Of a DNA stretch of 64,000 bases, positions 47,211-56,765 are shown in pieces. The position numbers and the translations under genes were made by a program. The DNA is from Lachnospiraceae bacterium NC2008 (lineage in GTDB: Bacteria; Bacillota; Clostridia; Lachnospirales; Lachnospiraceae). The stretch covers positions 124,001 through 188,000 of the forward strand of contig JHWS01000003.1 of the NCBI GenBank assembly GCA_000687675.1. Direction: 5' to 3'. The notes under the pieces are model-generated. The model was not told where the DNA came from, did no database searches, and saw nothing but the letters and a program-made list of their open reading frames with translations. Positions within the stretch are counted from its first letter, which is position 1, and each line of letters opens with the position of its first letter.

Positions 47211-47315
47211 ATGTTTAATATGCACAGTAATAAAACGAAAAGAACCATCTCTGCAATCATTATTATCATATTAATAGTTGCTATGGTTGCACCACTTGCA
47301 TTAAGTTCGTTTTAA
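47211..47315 (+). CDS. Small single-span membrane peptide, 34 aa
   Basis: MFNMHSNKTKRTISAI begins a Lys/Arg-flanked hydrophobic helix (about residues 13-31) ending ALSSF. AAGGGAA lies 7 bases before ATG 47211, which is better than the longer open frame from 47130 that has no ribosome site. Small proteins of this pattern (basic start, Ile-rich helix, VAMVAP) are common in Lachnospiraceae, function unknown. It sits 48 bp before the VanW gene. Confidence 0.65.
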   Translation: MFNMHSNKTKRTISAIIIIILIVAMVAPLALSSF

Positions 47316-47363
47316 GTATAAGTAATTGCAGCTTAATTTGCAATTAACCGCAGGAGATATATT

Positions 47364-48851
47364 ATGAAGAAATTAATAGGAGTATTTACAGGACTTGTTC
47401 TGTCACTTGTCCTGGCTTTTGTAATTACAAAGCCACAGACAGTTAATGCTGACTCTACAATTCTTCCAGGTGTAAGCATCAATGGTATCGATGTTTCAGG
47501 GCTCGACGAAGCAGGAGCTCAGGCTAAGCTTGATGAATACCTTAACGGTCTTAGCACAGCAAGCATAACATTTAAAATATCTGATACAGAAAAAGTTACA
47601 ACAACATTTGGTGACCTTGGTATTACTTGGGCTAACTCTGACGCTGTTCATGAAGCGCTTAGTGCTGGTAATGAAGGCAATGTAATAGTTAGATATAAAG
47701 CTAAGAAAGATATTGAAGTTAACGGCCTCAATATTCCTATAGATGTTTCTTTTAATGAAGCTTCCGTTAATGCATTCCTTGAAAATGAGTGTGCACAGTT
47801 TGATAAGGAAGTACAGAACGCTACTCTTAAAAGAGAGAATGGCGAATTCATTATTATAGATGGCGTACCAGGTGAGACAGTAGATAGAGACGCTTCTTTA
47901 CAGTATATTGAAAATGAGCTTTTCCTTGATTATGTTTCTGGTATGACAGAGGTTCCTCTTGTAGTAACAGAGGTTGATCCTGAAGGTTCTAAGGAAGAAC
48001 TTTCTCAGATTAAGGATCTTCTTGGTACATATACAACTAAGTATGCATCTTCTGGTTATAACAGAAGTATGAATATCGCTAATGGTTGTTCGCTTATTAA
48101 TGGTACAGTTCTTTATCCTGGAGAAGAGTTCTCAACATATGATACAGTTAAGCCATTTACAGAAGCTAATGGCTACTATCTTGCTGGTTCATATCTTAAT
48201 GGACAGGTTGTTGATAGTGTTGGTGGTGGTATCTGCCAGGTATCTACAACTCTTTACAATGCAGTACTTAGATCTGAGCTTGAAGTCGTAGAGAGATACA
48301 ATCACTCTATGATTGTTACTTATGTTCAGAAGTCTGGCGATGCAGCAATTGCTGAGTCTTCAGGTAAGGACTTTAAGTTCAAGAACAATACAGAATATCC
48401 AATCTTTATTGAAGGATATACAGAAGATAAGACTATAACATTTAACATATATGGTGTTGAAACAAGACCTTCTAACAGAACTATTGAGTTTGAAAGCAAG
48501 GTCCTTTCGGAGACAGTTCCATCAACTGATACTATAACAGCTGATCCTTCTCAGCCAATAGGTTATATATCAACATCTGCTGCTCATATAGGTTATTCTT
48601 GTGAGCTTTGGAAGGTTGTATATGAAGATGGCGAAGAAGTATCTAGAGAGCAGATTAACTCAAGCCGTTATTCACCAGCACCAAGAACTGCTATAGTTGG
48701 TGTTTCTACACCTAATCCGGACTATTATAACTATATGATGAATGCAATTGCATCAGGCAATGTTGATACATGTAAGTCAGCGGCGGCGCAGATTAAAGCC
48801 TTAGAAGCACAAAGCGCCCAGCCACAGCCTCAGCCAACTCCAGAAGGCTAA
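47364..48851 (+). CDS. VanW-family protein with peptidoglycan-binding-like repeats
   Basis: A 495-aa exported protein. A signal peptide (residues 1-27, cut after NA in TVNADS) precedes two YoaR/PG_binding_4-like units (GVSINGIDVSGLDEAGAQA, about 35-115, and about 120-215), then the VanW domain (about 225-390: NGYYLAGSYLNGQVVDSVGGG, CQVSTTLYNAVL, RYNHS, KFKNNTEYPIFI) and a Gln/Pro-rich C-terminal tail. CAGGAGA precedes the ATG. VanW occurs in some vancomycin-resistance clusters, but in Clostridia it is usually a stand-alone wall protein. Confidence 0.9.
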   Translation: MKKLIGVFTGLVLSLVLAFVITKPQTVNADSTILPGVSINGIDVSGLDEAGAQAKLDEYLNGLSTASITFKISDTEKVTTTFGDLGITWANSDAVHEALSAGNEGNVIVRYKAKKDIEVNGLNIPIDVSFNEASVNAFLENECAQFDKEVQNATLKRENGEFIIIDGVPGETVDRDASLQYIENELFLDYVSGMTEVPLVVTEVDPEGSKEELSQIKDLLGTYTTKYASSGYNRSMNIANGCSLINGTVLYPGEEFSTYDTVKPFTEANGYYLAGSYLNGQVVDSVGGGICQVSTTLYNAVLRSELEVVERYNHSMIVTYVQKSGDAAIAESSGKDFKFKNNTEYPIFIEGYTEDKTITFNIYGVETRPSNRTIEFESKVLSETVPSTDTITADPSQPIGYISTSAAHIGYSCELWKVVYEDGEEVSREQINSSRYSPAPRTAIVGVSTPNPDYYNYMMNAIASGNVDTCKSAAAQIKALEAQSAQPQPQPTPEG

Positions 48852-48888
48852 GAGGTTCTTACACAGGACATTCCTGAAAGGATATCTT

Positions 48889-49857
48889 ATGAAGATAGGA
48901 TCAATTGCTGAAAACATCTATAATCGTACAGTAAAAAAAGAATTAAGTTTTGTTAATGATAAATGCGCAGATTTCAGGAGAAACTGCGCATTTTTTGATG
49001 CTGATACTCAGGGAAAAGACTTTATTATTACTAACACCAGAAGCTCTTCACTTTCTATGATGAACTGCACATTATCTATAATTAGTTCACTCAATGAACT
49101 AATTGTTCAGGAGGCAGAACTGGTAGGTCTTAATATAAACCTACTTATGTCTGAGAAATACTCAGAAGAAAAGATGAGAAAGATATTAGCTTCTATAGAA
49201 GAGGTTCTTGATAAGGCAGATGCTAAGGTTCTTTCATTTCATGGGGAGAATACTTCGTATATAAACGAACCAGTACTTACATGCTCTGCTATTGGATATA
49301 AGAAGAAAAATACGAAGGCGGTTACTAAGCCTGGTAATGATATTGTTATGATAGGAACTGCTGGATATGCAGGGACGTCTATCTTGGCGATAAAAGAAAG
49401 AGAGAATCTGCTTAAAAGGCTACCAGCTGACTATATTGATGGAGCGGTAGTTAAGCCAGATGGTCTGATTGTAAAAGATGAGGCTGCTCTGGCCATTAAG
49501 TCCGATGATGCGTGCATTTATCATGTGTCAGAGGGCGGTGTATATGCAACTCTTTGGAATATGGCAAGTGAAAGCAGAGTCGGACTAGACATATACATAA
49601 AGAACATTCCTATTAAGCAGGAGACAGTTGAGATATGTAACTATCTTGACCTCAATCCATATGAACTTATGTCAGAAGGAAGTCTTTTAGTAAGCCTAAC
49701 TGATGGGCAGAAACTAGTGGATAGTCTTTTGGAAAAGGGCATAAAATCTGCTATAATAGGAAAAGTGACGGATTCTAATGATAAGGTTATTATCAATGAA
49801 GATGAGCGTAAGTTTATTACTAAACCTTGTCCAGATGAATTGTTTAAGTATATATAA
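48889..49857 (+). CDS. AIR synthase-related (PurM-like) protein
   Basis: A 322-aa protein with the fold of PurM, HypE and ThiL. The C-terminal half shows the AIRS-C pattern: VMIGTAGYAGTSILA near residue 154, NPYELMSEGSLLVSLTDG near 255, LLEKGIKSAIIGKVTDS near 280. The N-terminal half lacks the usual Asp/Lys-rich ATP loop (it has NTRSSSLSMMNCTL where that would be), so catalysis is uncertain. It lies in line with an Lrp regulator and aminotransferase. Confidence 0.7.
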   Translation: MKIGSIAENIYNRTVKKELSFVNDKCADFRRNCAFFDADTQGKDFIITNTRSSSLSMMNCTLSIISSLNELIVQEAELVGLNINLLMSEKYSEEKMRKILASIEEVLDKADAKVLSFHGENTSYINEPVLTCSAIGYKKKNTKAVTKPGNDIVMIGTAGYAGTSILAIKERENLLKRLPADYIDGAVVKPDGLIVKDEAALAIKSDDACIYHVSEGGVYATLWNMASESRVGLDIYIKNIPIKQETVEICNYLDLNPYELMSEGSLLVSLTDGQKLVDSLLEKGIKSAIIGKVTDSNDKVIINEDERKFITKPCPDELFKYI

Positions 49858-49905
49858 GGAATGTGAGTTGGCATAATATTTATGCTATATAAGATTGGAG
49901 GAATT

Positions 49906-50388
49906 ATGAGAGAAGAAATACTTCGTATTATAGAAAGAAACAGCCGTATTGATACTGGAGAGCTCGCTGTTCGTCTTGGAAGAGATGAAAGCGATGTAGT
50001 AAACGAGATGATGAAGATGGAAGAAGAAGGTATCATCTGCGGTTACCATACAATGATTAACTGGGAGAAGACAACTCAGGAAACAGTAACAGCTCTTATT
50101 GAAGTTAGAGTAACACCTCAGAGAGGTGAAGGTTTTGATAAGATTGCTGAAAGAGTATATAAGTATCCAGAAGTAAAGAGCGTATATCTTATAAGTGGTG
50201 GATTTGACCTTCTTGTAACACTTGAAGGAAAGACACTTAAAGAGGTATCTATGTTTATTTCTGATAAGCTTTCAACTCTTGATACAGTCATAAGTACTTC
50301 TACACATTTCATCCTTAAGAAATATAAGGATCACGGAACTATTATGACAAAGAAAAAACAGGATGAAAGGCAGATGATTACACCATGA
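49906..50388 (+). CDS. Lrp/AsnC-family transcriptional regulator
   Basis: A 160-aa regulator: winged helix (MREEILRIIERNSRIDTGELA, split here by family spacing, through MEEEGIICGYHTMINW) and the RAM ligand domain (TALIEVRVTPQRGEGFDKIA, VYLISGGFDLLVTLEG). GGAGG at 49895-49899 supports ATG 49906 rather than the upstream in-frame ATG 49882. Its stop overlaps the aminotransferase ATG by 4 bases (ATGA), so the two are translationally coupled and the regulator may sense an amino acid handled by that enzyme. Confidence 0.9.
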   Translation: MREEILRIIERNSRIDTGELAVRLGRDESDVVNEMMKMEEEGIICGYHTMINWEKTTQETVTALIEVRVTPQRGEGFDKIAERVYKYPEVKSVYLISGGFDLLVTLEGKTLKEVSMFISDKLSTLDTVISTSTHFILKKYKDHGTIMTKKKQDERQMITP

Positions 50389-51551
50389 GAAATCCATTAT
50401 CAGAAACAATTGTTAATATTAAGCCATCCGGCATAAGAAAATTCTTTGATATTGTTAGCGAGATGAAAGATGCCATCTCTCTTGGTGTTGGTGAGCCTGA
50501 CTTTGATACACCATGGCATATAAGAGATGAGGGTATTTACTCACTTGAAAAAGGTAAAACATTCTATACTTCAAACTCAGGTCTTATGGAACTTCGTGAA
50601 GAGATATGTAATTATCTTAGCAGAAGAGTAGGAGTTTCTTATGTACCTAAGTCAGAAGTAATTATAACAGTAGGTGGTTCGGAAGCTATTGATATAGCGC
50701 TTAGAGCTATGCTTGATAGAGATGATGAAGTTCTTATTCCTCAGCCAAGTTATGTATCATATGAACCATGTACTATCCTTGCAGGTGGTAAGCCGGTTAT
50801 TATTAACCTTAAGGCAGAGAATGAGTTTAGACTTACAAAGCAGGAACTCCTCGATGCTATAACAGATAAGACAAAGATACTTGTACTTCCTTTCCCTAAC
50901 AACCCAACAGGTGCAATTATGGAAAGAAAAGATCTTGAAGATATTGCAGAGGTTTGTATTGAGAAAGATATCTTTGTATTATCAGATGAGATTTATTCAG
51001 AACTTTCATACAAGGGTGAGCATGTATCTATAGCATCACTTCCTGGAATGAAAGAAAGAACTATCTTAATCAACGGTTTCTCTAAGGCTTATGCTATGAC
51101 AGGTTGGAGACTTGGATATGCCTGCGGACCACAGGAGATTATTAGTCAGATGACTAAGATTCATCAGTTCGCAATTATGTGTGCTCCAACAACAAGCCAG
51201 TATGCAGCTATTGAAGCTCTTAAGAATGGCGACAATGATGTAGCTATGATGAGAGATGCTTATAACCAGAGAAGAAGATTTCTTATGGATGCATTTAGAA
51301 AGATGGGTATTGATTGCTTTGAGCCATTTGGTGCTTTCTATGTATTCCCTTGTATTAAGGAATTTGGTATGACTAGTGAAGAGTTTGCAACAAGACTTCT
51401 TCAGGAAGAGAAGGTTGCAGTTGTTCCTGGTACAGCATTTGGCGATTGTGGTGAAGGTTTCCTTCGTATATCATACGCATACTCAATTGAGAATCTTAAG
51501 GTTGCTCTTGCGCGTATAGAGAGCTTTATTACAAGACTTAGAGCACAGTAA
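50385..51551 (+). CDS. Class I PLP-dependent aminotransferase (aspartate/aromatic type)
   Basis: A 388-aa enzyme. SLGVGEPDFDTPWHI near residue 27, PFPNNPTGA near 165, PLP lysine in NGFSKAYAMTGWRLGY (about 230) and FLRISYAYS (about 358) place it in the aspartate aminotransferase I-gamma group. Start codon overlaps the regulator gene. Substrate range (Asp, Ala, aromatic) cannot be told from sequence. Confidence 0.9.
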   Translation: MRNPLSETIVNIKPSGIRKFFDIVSEMKDAISLGVGEPDFDTPWHIRDEGIYSLEKGKTFYTSNSGLMELREEICNYLSRRVGVSYVPKSEVIITVGGSEAIDIALRAMLDRDDEVLIPQPSYVSYEPCTILAGGKPVIINLKAENEFRLTKQELLDAITDKTKILVLPFPNNPTGAIMERKDLEDIAEVCIEKDIFVLSDEIYSELSYKGEHVSIASLPGMKERTILINGFSKAYAMTGWRLGYACGPQEIISQMTKIHQFAIMCAPTTSQYAAIEALKNGDNDVAMMRDAYNQRRRFLMDAFRKMGIDCFEPFGAFYVFPCIKEFGMTSEEFATRLLQEEKVAVVPGTAFGDCGEGFLRISYAYSIENLKVALARIESFITRLRAQ

Positions 51552-51572
51552 AAAACAATACAGCTTTATTTC

Positions 51573-51592
51573 CCCGCGGTTAATCGCGGGGT
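51573..51592 (+). terminator. GC-rich hairpin after the aminotransferase
   Basis: CCCCGCG / CGCGGGG with loop GTTAAT, followed only by TTATTAG. A strong stem with a weak U-tract; probably a partial terminator before trmL. Confidence 0.6.
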
Positions 51593-51613
51593 TATTAGCT
51601 TTATGGAGGATAT

Positions 51614-52105
51614 ATGCACATAGTATTACATCAACCAGAGATACCTGCCAATACAGGCAATATAGGAAGAACATGTGTGGCTACAGGAACCAGTCTTCAT
51701 CTTATTGAACCTCTTGGTTTTAGATTAGATGAAAAGCAGATTAAACGTGCCGGTATGGATTATTGGGATAAGTTAGATCTTCATACATACATCAATTATG
51801 ATGATTTTAAAGCCAAGAATCCTGGTGCTAAAGTATATATGGCTACAACTAAGGCACATAAGAAATATACAGATGTGAAATTTGGACCAGATGATTTTAT
51901 TATGTTTGGTAAGGAAAGCGCTGGAATTCCAGAAGAGATTTTGGTAGATAATGAAGATATGTGTATTCGAATTCCTATGTTAGAGGATATCAGGAGTCTT
52001 AACCTTGCTAATTCAGTTGCAATAACATTATATGAGGCGCTACGTCAGAATGATTTTCCTGGACTTGAAGAGGAAGGTCATTTACACAGATTAAATTGGA
52101 AATAA
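51614..52105 (+). CDS. trmL: tRNA (cytidine(34)-2'-O)-methyltransferase TrmL
   Basis: A 163-aa SPOUT-class enzyme methylating the wobble base of leucine tRNAs. LHQPEIPANTGNIGRTC near residue 5, LIEPLGF near 32, GKESAGIPEE near 100 and LNLANSVAITLYEALRQ near 135 form the knot. Length is typical. GGAGG precedes the ATG, 62 bp after the aminotransferase. Confidence 0.95.
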   Translation: MHIVLHQPEIPANTGNIGRTCVATGTSLHLIEPLGFRLDEKQIKRAGMDYWDKLDLHTYINYDDFKAKNPGAKVYMATTKAHKKYTDVKFGPDDFIMFGKESAGIPEEILVDNEDMCIRIPMLEDIRSLNLANSVAITLYEALRQNDFPGLEEEGHLHRLNWK

Positions 52106-52109
52106 TTAA

Positions 52110-52144
52110 AGCACCGCTGATTATGTATCAGTGGTGCTATTTTT
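52110..52144 (+). terminator. Terminator of trmL
   Basis: A 12-bp stem (AGCACCGCTGAT / ATCAGTGGTGCT, one wobble) with ATTTTT after it. Confidence 0.88.
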
Positions 52145-52226
52145 GCGCAGGACCGTGAGATGAAACGTCCCAGCTAAAGCTGGGCACGGTCCGCGCTTAC
52201 GCATGTAGGATTACATCCTCCGTGCG
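52145..52226. other. Structured intergenic element, two hairpins (copy 2)
   Basis: GCGC and GGACCGTG (52145-52157) pair with CACGGTCC and GCGC (52185-52196); between them are an 11-nt 5' bulge and a perfect 7-bp apical hairpin (CCCAGCT / AGCTGGG). Four bases later a second hairpin (CGCATGTA...TACAT...TGCG, 52200-52226) follows. The order and the CCAGC core match 4959-5033 while the stem bases differ in a compensatory way. It lies between the convergent trmL and histidine kinase genes and reaches to 2 bp from the kinase stop. Confidence 0.55.
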
Positions 52227-52227
52227 A

Positions 52228-53658
52228 TTATGAATCCTCTTTAAGCATAGCTTTTGATAATGGAAGGGTAAATATAAACTCACTACCGGCTCCTTCAGTA
52301 GAAATAACATTAATATTCTCATCGTGAGCTCTAACTATTTCACGGGTTATACAAAGACCAAGTCCTGTACCCTTCTTATCTTTACCTCTTGATAAATCTG
52401 TCTTATAAAATCTATCCCATACAAGATTAATACTGTCTTTTGGAATACCTATTCCGTAATCTTTAACAGATATAAATAGCTTGTTATTCTTTTCTGTAGT
52501 TTCGATTTTTATAGATGAATTCTTATGGCTGAATTTAATGGCATTGTCTATAAGATTATATAGAACCTGTCCTATACGTGTCTTATCACCATTAACTTCC
52601 ATATACTCACCAGTAAGTGATAAATCTACGCTAATATTCTTATCACGGCATTTGCCTTCAAAGGTAGATAAGCTTGAGTAAATTAGCTTATTGATATCGA
52701 AGTCTTTTCTTTCAAGAACCATACCCTTGGTATTAAGGTTATTAAGTGAAAGAAGAGAGTTAGTAAGCTTTATAAGTCTGTCGGTTTCATTAAGAACTAT
52801 ATCTATATATTTTGGATATAACTCAGGAGGAATAGTGCCGTCCTTAATAGCTTCCAGATAACCCTTAATAGAAGTAAGAGGAGATCTAAAGTCATGGGAT
52901 ACATTGGCAACTAACTGCTTCTGATTATCTTCACCTTTGGCCAGTTCATTTGCCATATAAGAAAGGGAAGCAGCAAGGTAGCCTATCTCATCTCCAGAAT
53001 CAACGTTTAGCTTATACCTAAGGTTACCGCTGGCATATTCTTCTGTTGCCTTAGTAATCTTCTTGATTGGAAGATAAACAATCTCAGTAAAGAAGATAAG
53101 AATAATAAGTGAAAGAAGAAGTATGATAACAAGCATAATATAGTCAATATTAAGAAGCTTGTTAACTGAATTCTGAAGCTTCACTATATCGTAGTGGAAT
53201 ATAACATATCCAACTATATTAAAGCCGGAGTTTATTGGAACTGATACAGTAAGAACATCTGAATTAAACTGACCGAAGAAATCTCCAACAGAATAATATG
53301 AGCCAGACATCTTTGTTGTATCAAAACCTTCTATAGTCTTTGGATCATCAATATTTACCGGGTTATCAGAATCAAGGACAACAAGACCAGAAGGGTTTAC
53401 TATCCATATCTTGGAATCAACCATGGTGCTTAATGTATCAATCTCATCTTTAAGAGAGGTTATGGATATTTCTTTGTTATAAAGATCAACAGCATAGCCC
53501 TCTGCTATTGTAGCAGCGTCCTTGTATAATTCTTTGGCCTTGGATTTCTCCAGGTGGTCCATAGTCATCTCCTGCATAAATGTTGAGACAACAATAAAAC
53601 CGAAGAAGGCAAAGATAACATATGCAATTATGAATTTAAGATATAATGTCTTTCTCAT
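52228..53658 (-). CDS. Sensor histidine kinase
   Basis: A 476-aa membrane kinase. TM1 about residues 8-28, an extracytoplasmic sensor (about 30-165), TM2 about 172-192, HAMP (about 193-245), phospho-acceptor His in NVSHDFRSPLTSIKGY (about 258), N box NLIDNAIKFSH (about 368), G boxes DYGIGIP and GTGLGLCI. It follows its regulator gene by 2 bp. Neighbouring mutS2 on the same strand may share the message. The trigger is not evident. Confidence 0.93.
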   Translation of the reverse strand: MRKTLYLKFIIAYVIFAFFGFIVVSTFMQEMTMDHLEKSKAKELYKDAATIAEGYAVDLYNKEISITSLKDEIDTLSTMVDSKIWIVNPSGLVVLDSDNPVNIDDPKTIEGFDTTKMSGSYYSVGDFFGQFNSDVLTVSVPINSGFNIVGYVIFHYDIVKLQNSVNKLLNIDYIMLVIILLLSLIILIFFTEIVYLPIKKITKATEEYASGNLRYKLNVDSGDEIGYLAASLSYMANELAKGEDNQKQLVANVSHDFRSPLTSIKGYLEAIKDGTIPPELYPKYIDIVLNETDRLIKLTNSLLSLNNLNTKGMVLERKDFDINKLIYSSLSTFEGKCRDKNISVDLSLTGEYMEVNGDKTRIGQVLYNLIDNAIKFSHKNSSIKIETTEKNNKLFISVKDYGIGIPKDSINLVWDRFYKTDLSRGKDKKGTGLGLCITREIVRAHDENINVISTEGAGSEFIFTLPLSKAMLKEDS

Positions 53659-53660
53659 AA

Positions 53661-54368
53661 TTAGTTCTGACTTACTTCAAATTTGTATCCTATTCCCCAG
53701 ATAGTTGATATCTGCCATTTTTCATGGTCTTTAATCTTTTCACGGATTCGTTTAATATGGACATCAACTGTACGTGTATCACCTATATATTCATATCCCC
53801 AAATCTGATTAAGAAGCTGTTCTCTTGAGAATACATGGTTAGGAGATGAAGCAAGGAAGTAGAGAAGCTCTAACTCCTTAGGTGGCATCTCAACCTTTCT
53901 ACCCATGTATAATACAGAGTAATTAGTCTTATTAATTACAAGATCTGGATAAGCAATTTCTTCATCTTCTGAAACTGGCATAGCTACAGGTGCTGGCTTG
54001 TATCTTCTAAGTACAGCCTTAACTCTTGCAACAAGTTCTTTAGAATCAAAAGGCTTCTCCATATAATCATCAGCACCAAGCTCAAGGCCAAGTACCTTAT
54101 CAAACACTTCACCTTTTGCAGAAAGCATAATGATTGGTGTTTGAGAAATCTGTCTAACTTCACGGCATACCTGATATCCGTCTTTACCTGGGAGCATAAG
54201 ATCAAGAAGTATGATATTAGGCTCAAATGTTTTAAAGACTTCGATAGCTGTTTCGCCGTCATTAACAATCATAGTTTCAAAGCATTCTTTTGTAAGATAT
54301 AGGCTTATAAGTTCTGCTATGTTGTTGTCGTCATCTACAATAAGTATTTTCTGTTTTGAACTTCCCAT
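53661..54368 (-). CDS. OmpR/PhoB-family response regulator
   Basis: A 235-aa regulator. Receiver domain with DDDN at the start, acceptor Asp in ILLDLMLPGKDGYQV (about residue 54), Lys in YMEKPF (about 105); then a winged-helix DNA-binding domain (about 135-232, RTVDVHIKRIREKI near 205). AAGGGG precedes the ATG. It pairs with the downstream histidine kinase. Confidence 0.95.
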   Translation of the reverse strand: MGSSKQKILIVDDDNNIAELISLYLTKECFETMIVNDGETAIEVFKTFEPNIILLDLMLPGKDGYQVCREVRQISQTPIIMLSAKGEVFDKVLGLELGADDYMEKPFDSKELVARVKAVLRRYKPAPVAMPVSEDEEIAYPDLVINKTNYSVLYMGRKVEMPPKELELLYFLASSPNHVFSREQLLNQIWGYEYIGDTRTVDVHIKRIREKIKDHEKWQISTIWGIGYKFEVSQN

Positions 54369-54391
54369 GTTTGTACCCCTTTATTTAAATT

Positions 54392-56758
54392 CTAAAATTC
54401 TACTATTGTTACGCCTGCATCTCCCTCACCATGTGCAGCAAGATGATAATTTCTAACTGCTGGATGGGAACTTAAGAAATCATGTAAACCACTTCTAAGT
54501 GCACCTGTACCTTTACCATGTACGATTCTTACACTGGCAAGATGACAAAGAAGAGCATCATCAAGATATTTATCTACTACAGATACGGCCTCATCTACAG
54601 TCATTCCAAGAACATTAATCTCAGACTTTATATTAGATGTTCTGCTTATATTAAGCCTCTTTGGAGCGGACACAGATTTTGTTTCAGGAAGAGCTTCTAT
54701 CATATATAGGTCTTTAATATTAACCTTTGATGATATGATTCCACACTGAACAAGTACGTTGCCACTTGAATCTGGACGAACTGTAATAGTTCCATCAAGA
54801 TTCATAGAAATAATATGTACATTGGTTCCAGGAAGGGCCTGGTCCATAGTAATTGATTTTGGATGGTTCACTTTATGAACTTTATTCTTTTCAGAAAGTT
54901 TTGCATCCTGAGACTTAATCTTTTCTCTTACATTGCTACGCTTCTTTTCCATAGTCTGGATAGACATAACGGTGCTTTGCTTCTGGAATGCTCTGATTGT
55001 TTCGTCAGCTACATCCTTTGCTTCCTGTAAGATATCCTTAGCCTGTTCTCTGGCATCCTTAATAATCTTATCTCTCTTTTCAGAAATCTTTTCCTCGTTA
55101 TCTTTAAGTCTTGCTTTAAGAGACTCTATTTCTTTCTTATATGCTTCTATACTTTCTTTTTCTTTCTCTATCTGAACTCGCTTAGATTCAAGGTCAGAAA
55201 TAATATTCTCAAAGCTTTCTTCTTCACTGTCTATATACTTCTTGGCATTGTCAATTATCTCATCGGATAAGCCGAGCTTCTTTGATATGGCAAATGCATT
55301 GGACTTACCTGGTATACCAATAAGAAGTTTGTATGTTGGGCGAAGAGATTCTACATCGAATTCGCAGCTTCCGTTTTCTACAAATGAAGTAGAAAGAGCG
55401 AAAATCTTAAGTTCACTATAGTGGGTAGAAGCCATAGTTCTTATACCTCTATCGTGAAGATAAGAAAGAATAGACATAGCAAGAGCAGCACCTTCAGAAG
55501 GATCTGTTCCTGCACCAAGCTCATCGAATAAGCATAGGCTATCCTGACTGGCTTTCTTAAGTATATTAACAATAGAAGTCATATGTCCTGAAAAAGTACT
55601 TAGACTCTGTTCAATACTCTGCTCATCACCAATATCCGCAAACACTTCCTTAAATACAGATAGTTCACTTCTATCTAAAGTAGGTATATGAAGTCCTGAC
55701 TGTCCCATAAGAGTAAGAAGACCAACTGTTTTAAGAGATACAGTTTTACCACCAGTGTTAGGACCGGTAATAATAAGTAGGTCGAAGTCCTCTCCAAGCC
55801 TTACATCAATAGGAACTACCTTATCCTGTGGAAGAAGTGGATGTCTTGCACTTCTAAGTTTTATTCTGTAGTCAGCATTAAATATAGGCTTAGTACAGTT
55901 AAGTTTAAGAGCGTATTTACCTTTGGCAAATATAAAGTCTAGACTGGTAATATTCTTCTGGTTTGTAAGAATCTCATCAGCGTGAGCAGCGCATTTTGAA
56001 GAAAGACTCTTAAGGATAATTTCTATCTCTTCTTCTTCCTGAAGCTTTAGTTCTCTTAAATCATTATTAAGATTAACTATAGCCTGTGGTTCTATGAATA
56101 TGGCTCTACCAGAAGAAGAGTGGTCATGAACCATACCAGGTACCTGGCTCTTATATTCTGCCTTAACTGGAATACAGTATCTACCGTTACGAGAGGTAAT
56201 AACTGCATCCATAAGATAGGTTCTATATGTTGTACTTACCATATTAGTAAGCTGGTTGTGAATCTTAGCTTCTGTATTAACGTAAGATCTTCTTATATCT
56301 TTGAGCTTACTTGAAGCATCATCAGCAATTTCATTTTCAGAAAGGATGCATTTTGTTATTTCTTTTGAAAGAAGTGGAAGAGGAGAAAGTTCTTCGAAAT
56401 ATCTGCTTAGTGCATCCTCTTCTTCTGACTCATCTTTAGCATCATAATTTGAAAGCTCTTCAGTAAGTGTAAGAAGTCTTCCTATAGAAAGAAGGTCAGA
56501 GATAGATAAGGTTCTACCTATCTGAGCTTCCTTTATTATTCCTCTTATGTCCTTGTTGGAACCGAATGATATGCGGTCATTCTTAATTAATCTGGACAGT
56601 GCTGCCTCAGTTTCTTTCTGAGCATTATCAATCCATTCAATATTAGTAGAAGGTCTGAGCTTAAGGCACATCTTTTTGCCTGGCTCACTACCTGCGAACT
56701 GGGAAAGAATATCTAGTATTTTGTTGTATTCAAGTGTTTTTAAAACTTTGTCATTCAT
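54392..56758 (-). CDS. mutS2: MutS2 ATPase/endonuclease
   Basis: A 788-aa MutS-family protein known to act in recombination control and ribosome rescue. The Walker A is GPNTGGKTVSLKTVG near residue 336, Walker B in CLFDELGAGTDPSEGAAL near 415, followed by a long Lys/Glu coiled coil (about 520-610) and a C-terminal Smr domain (about 715-788) with VRIVHGKGTGALR intact. The usual LDxRG start of Smr is changed to INVLG. The frame extends to ATG 56821, but the conserved start is MNDKVLKTLEYNKIL at 56758. TG-T-TATACT ends 7 bases before this ATG and no ribosome site exists, so the message is probably leaderless. Confidence 0.93.
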   Translation of the reverse strand: MNDKVLKTLEYNKILDILSQFAGSEPGKKMCLKLRPSTNIEWIDNAQKETEAALSRLIKNDRISFGSNKDIRGIIKEAQIGRTLSISDLLSIGRLLTLTEELSNYDAKDESEEEDALSRYFEELSPLPLLSKEITKCILSENEIADDASSKLKDIRRSYVNTEAKIHNQLTNMVSTTYRTYLMDAVITSRNGRYCIPVKAEYKSQVPGMVHDHSSSGRAIFIEPQAIVNLNNDLRELKLQEEEEIEIILKSLSSKCAAHADEILTNQKNITSLDFIFAKGKYALKLNCTKPIFNADYRIKLRSARHPLLPQDKVVPIDVRLGEDFDLLIITGPNTGGKTVSLKTVGLLTLMGQSGLHIPTLDRSELSVFKEVFADIGDEQSIEQSLSTFSGHMTSIVNILKKASQDSLCLFDELGAGTDPSEGAALAMSILSYLHDRGIRTMASTHYSELKIFALSTSFVENGSCEFDVESLRPTYKLLIGIPGKSNAFAISKKLGLSDEIIDNAKKYIDSEEESFENIISDLESKRVQIEKEKESIEAYKKEIESLKARLKDNEEKISEKRDKIIKDAREQAKDILQEAKDVADETIRAFQKQSTVMSIQTMEKKRSNVREKIKSQDAKLSEKNKVHKVNHPKSITMDQALPGTNVHIISMNLDGTITVRPDSSGNVLVQCGIISSKVNIKDLYMIEALPETKSVSAPKRLNISRTSNIKSEINVLGMTVDEAVSVVDKYLDDALLCHLASVRIVHGKGTGALRSGLHDFLSSHPAVRNYHLAAHGEGDAGVTIVEF

Positions 56759-56765
56759 AGTAAAT

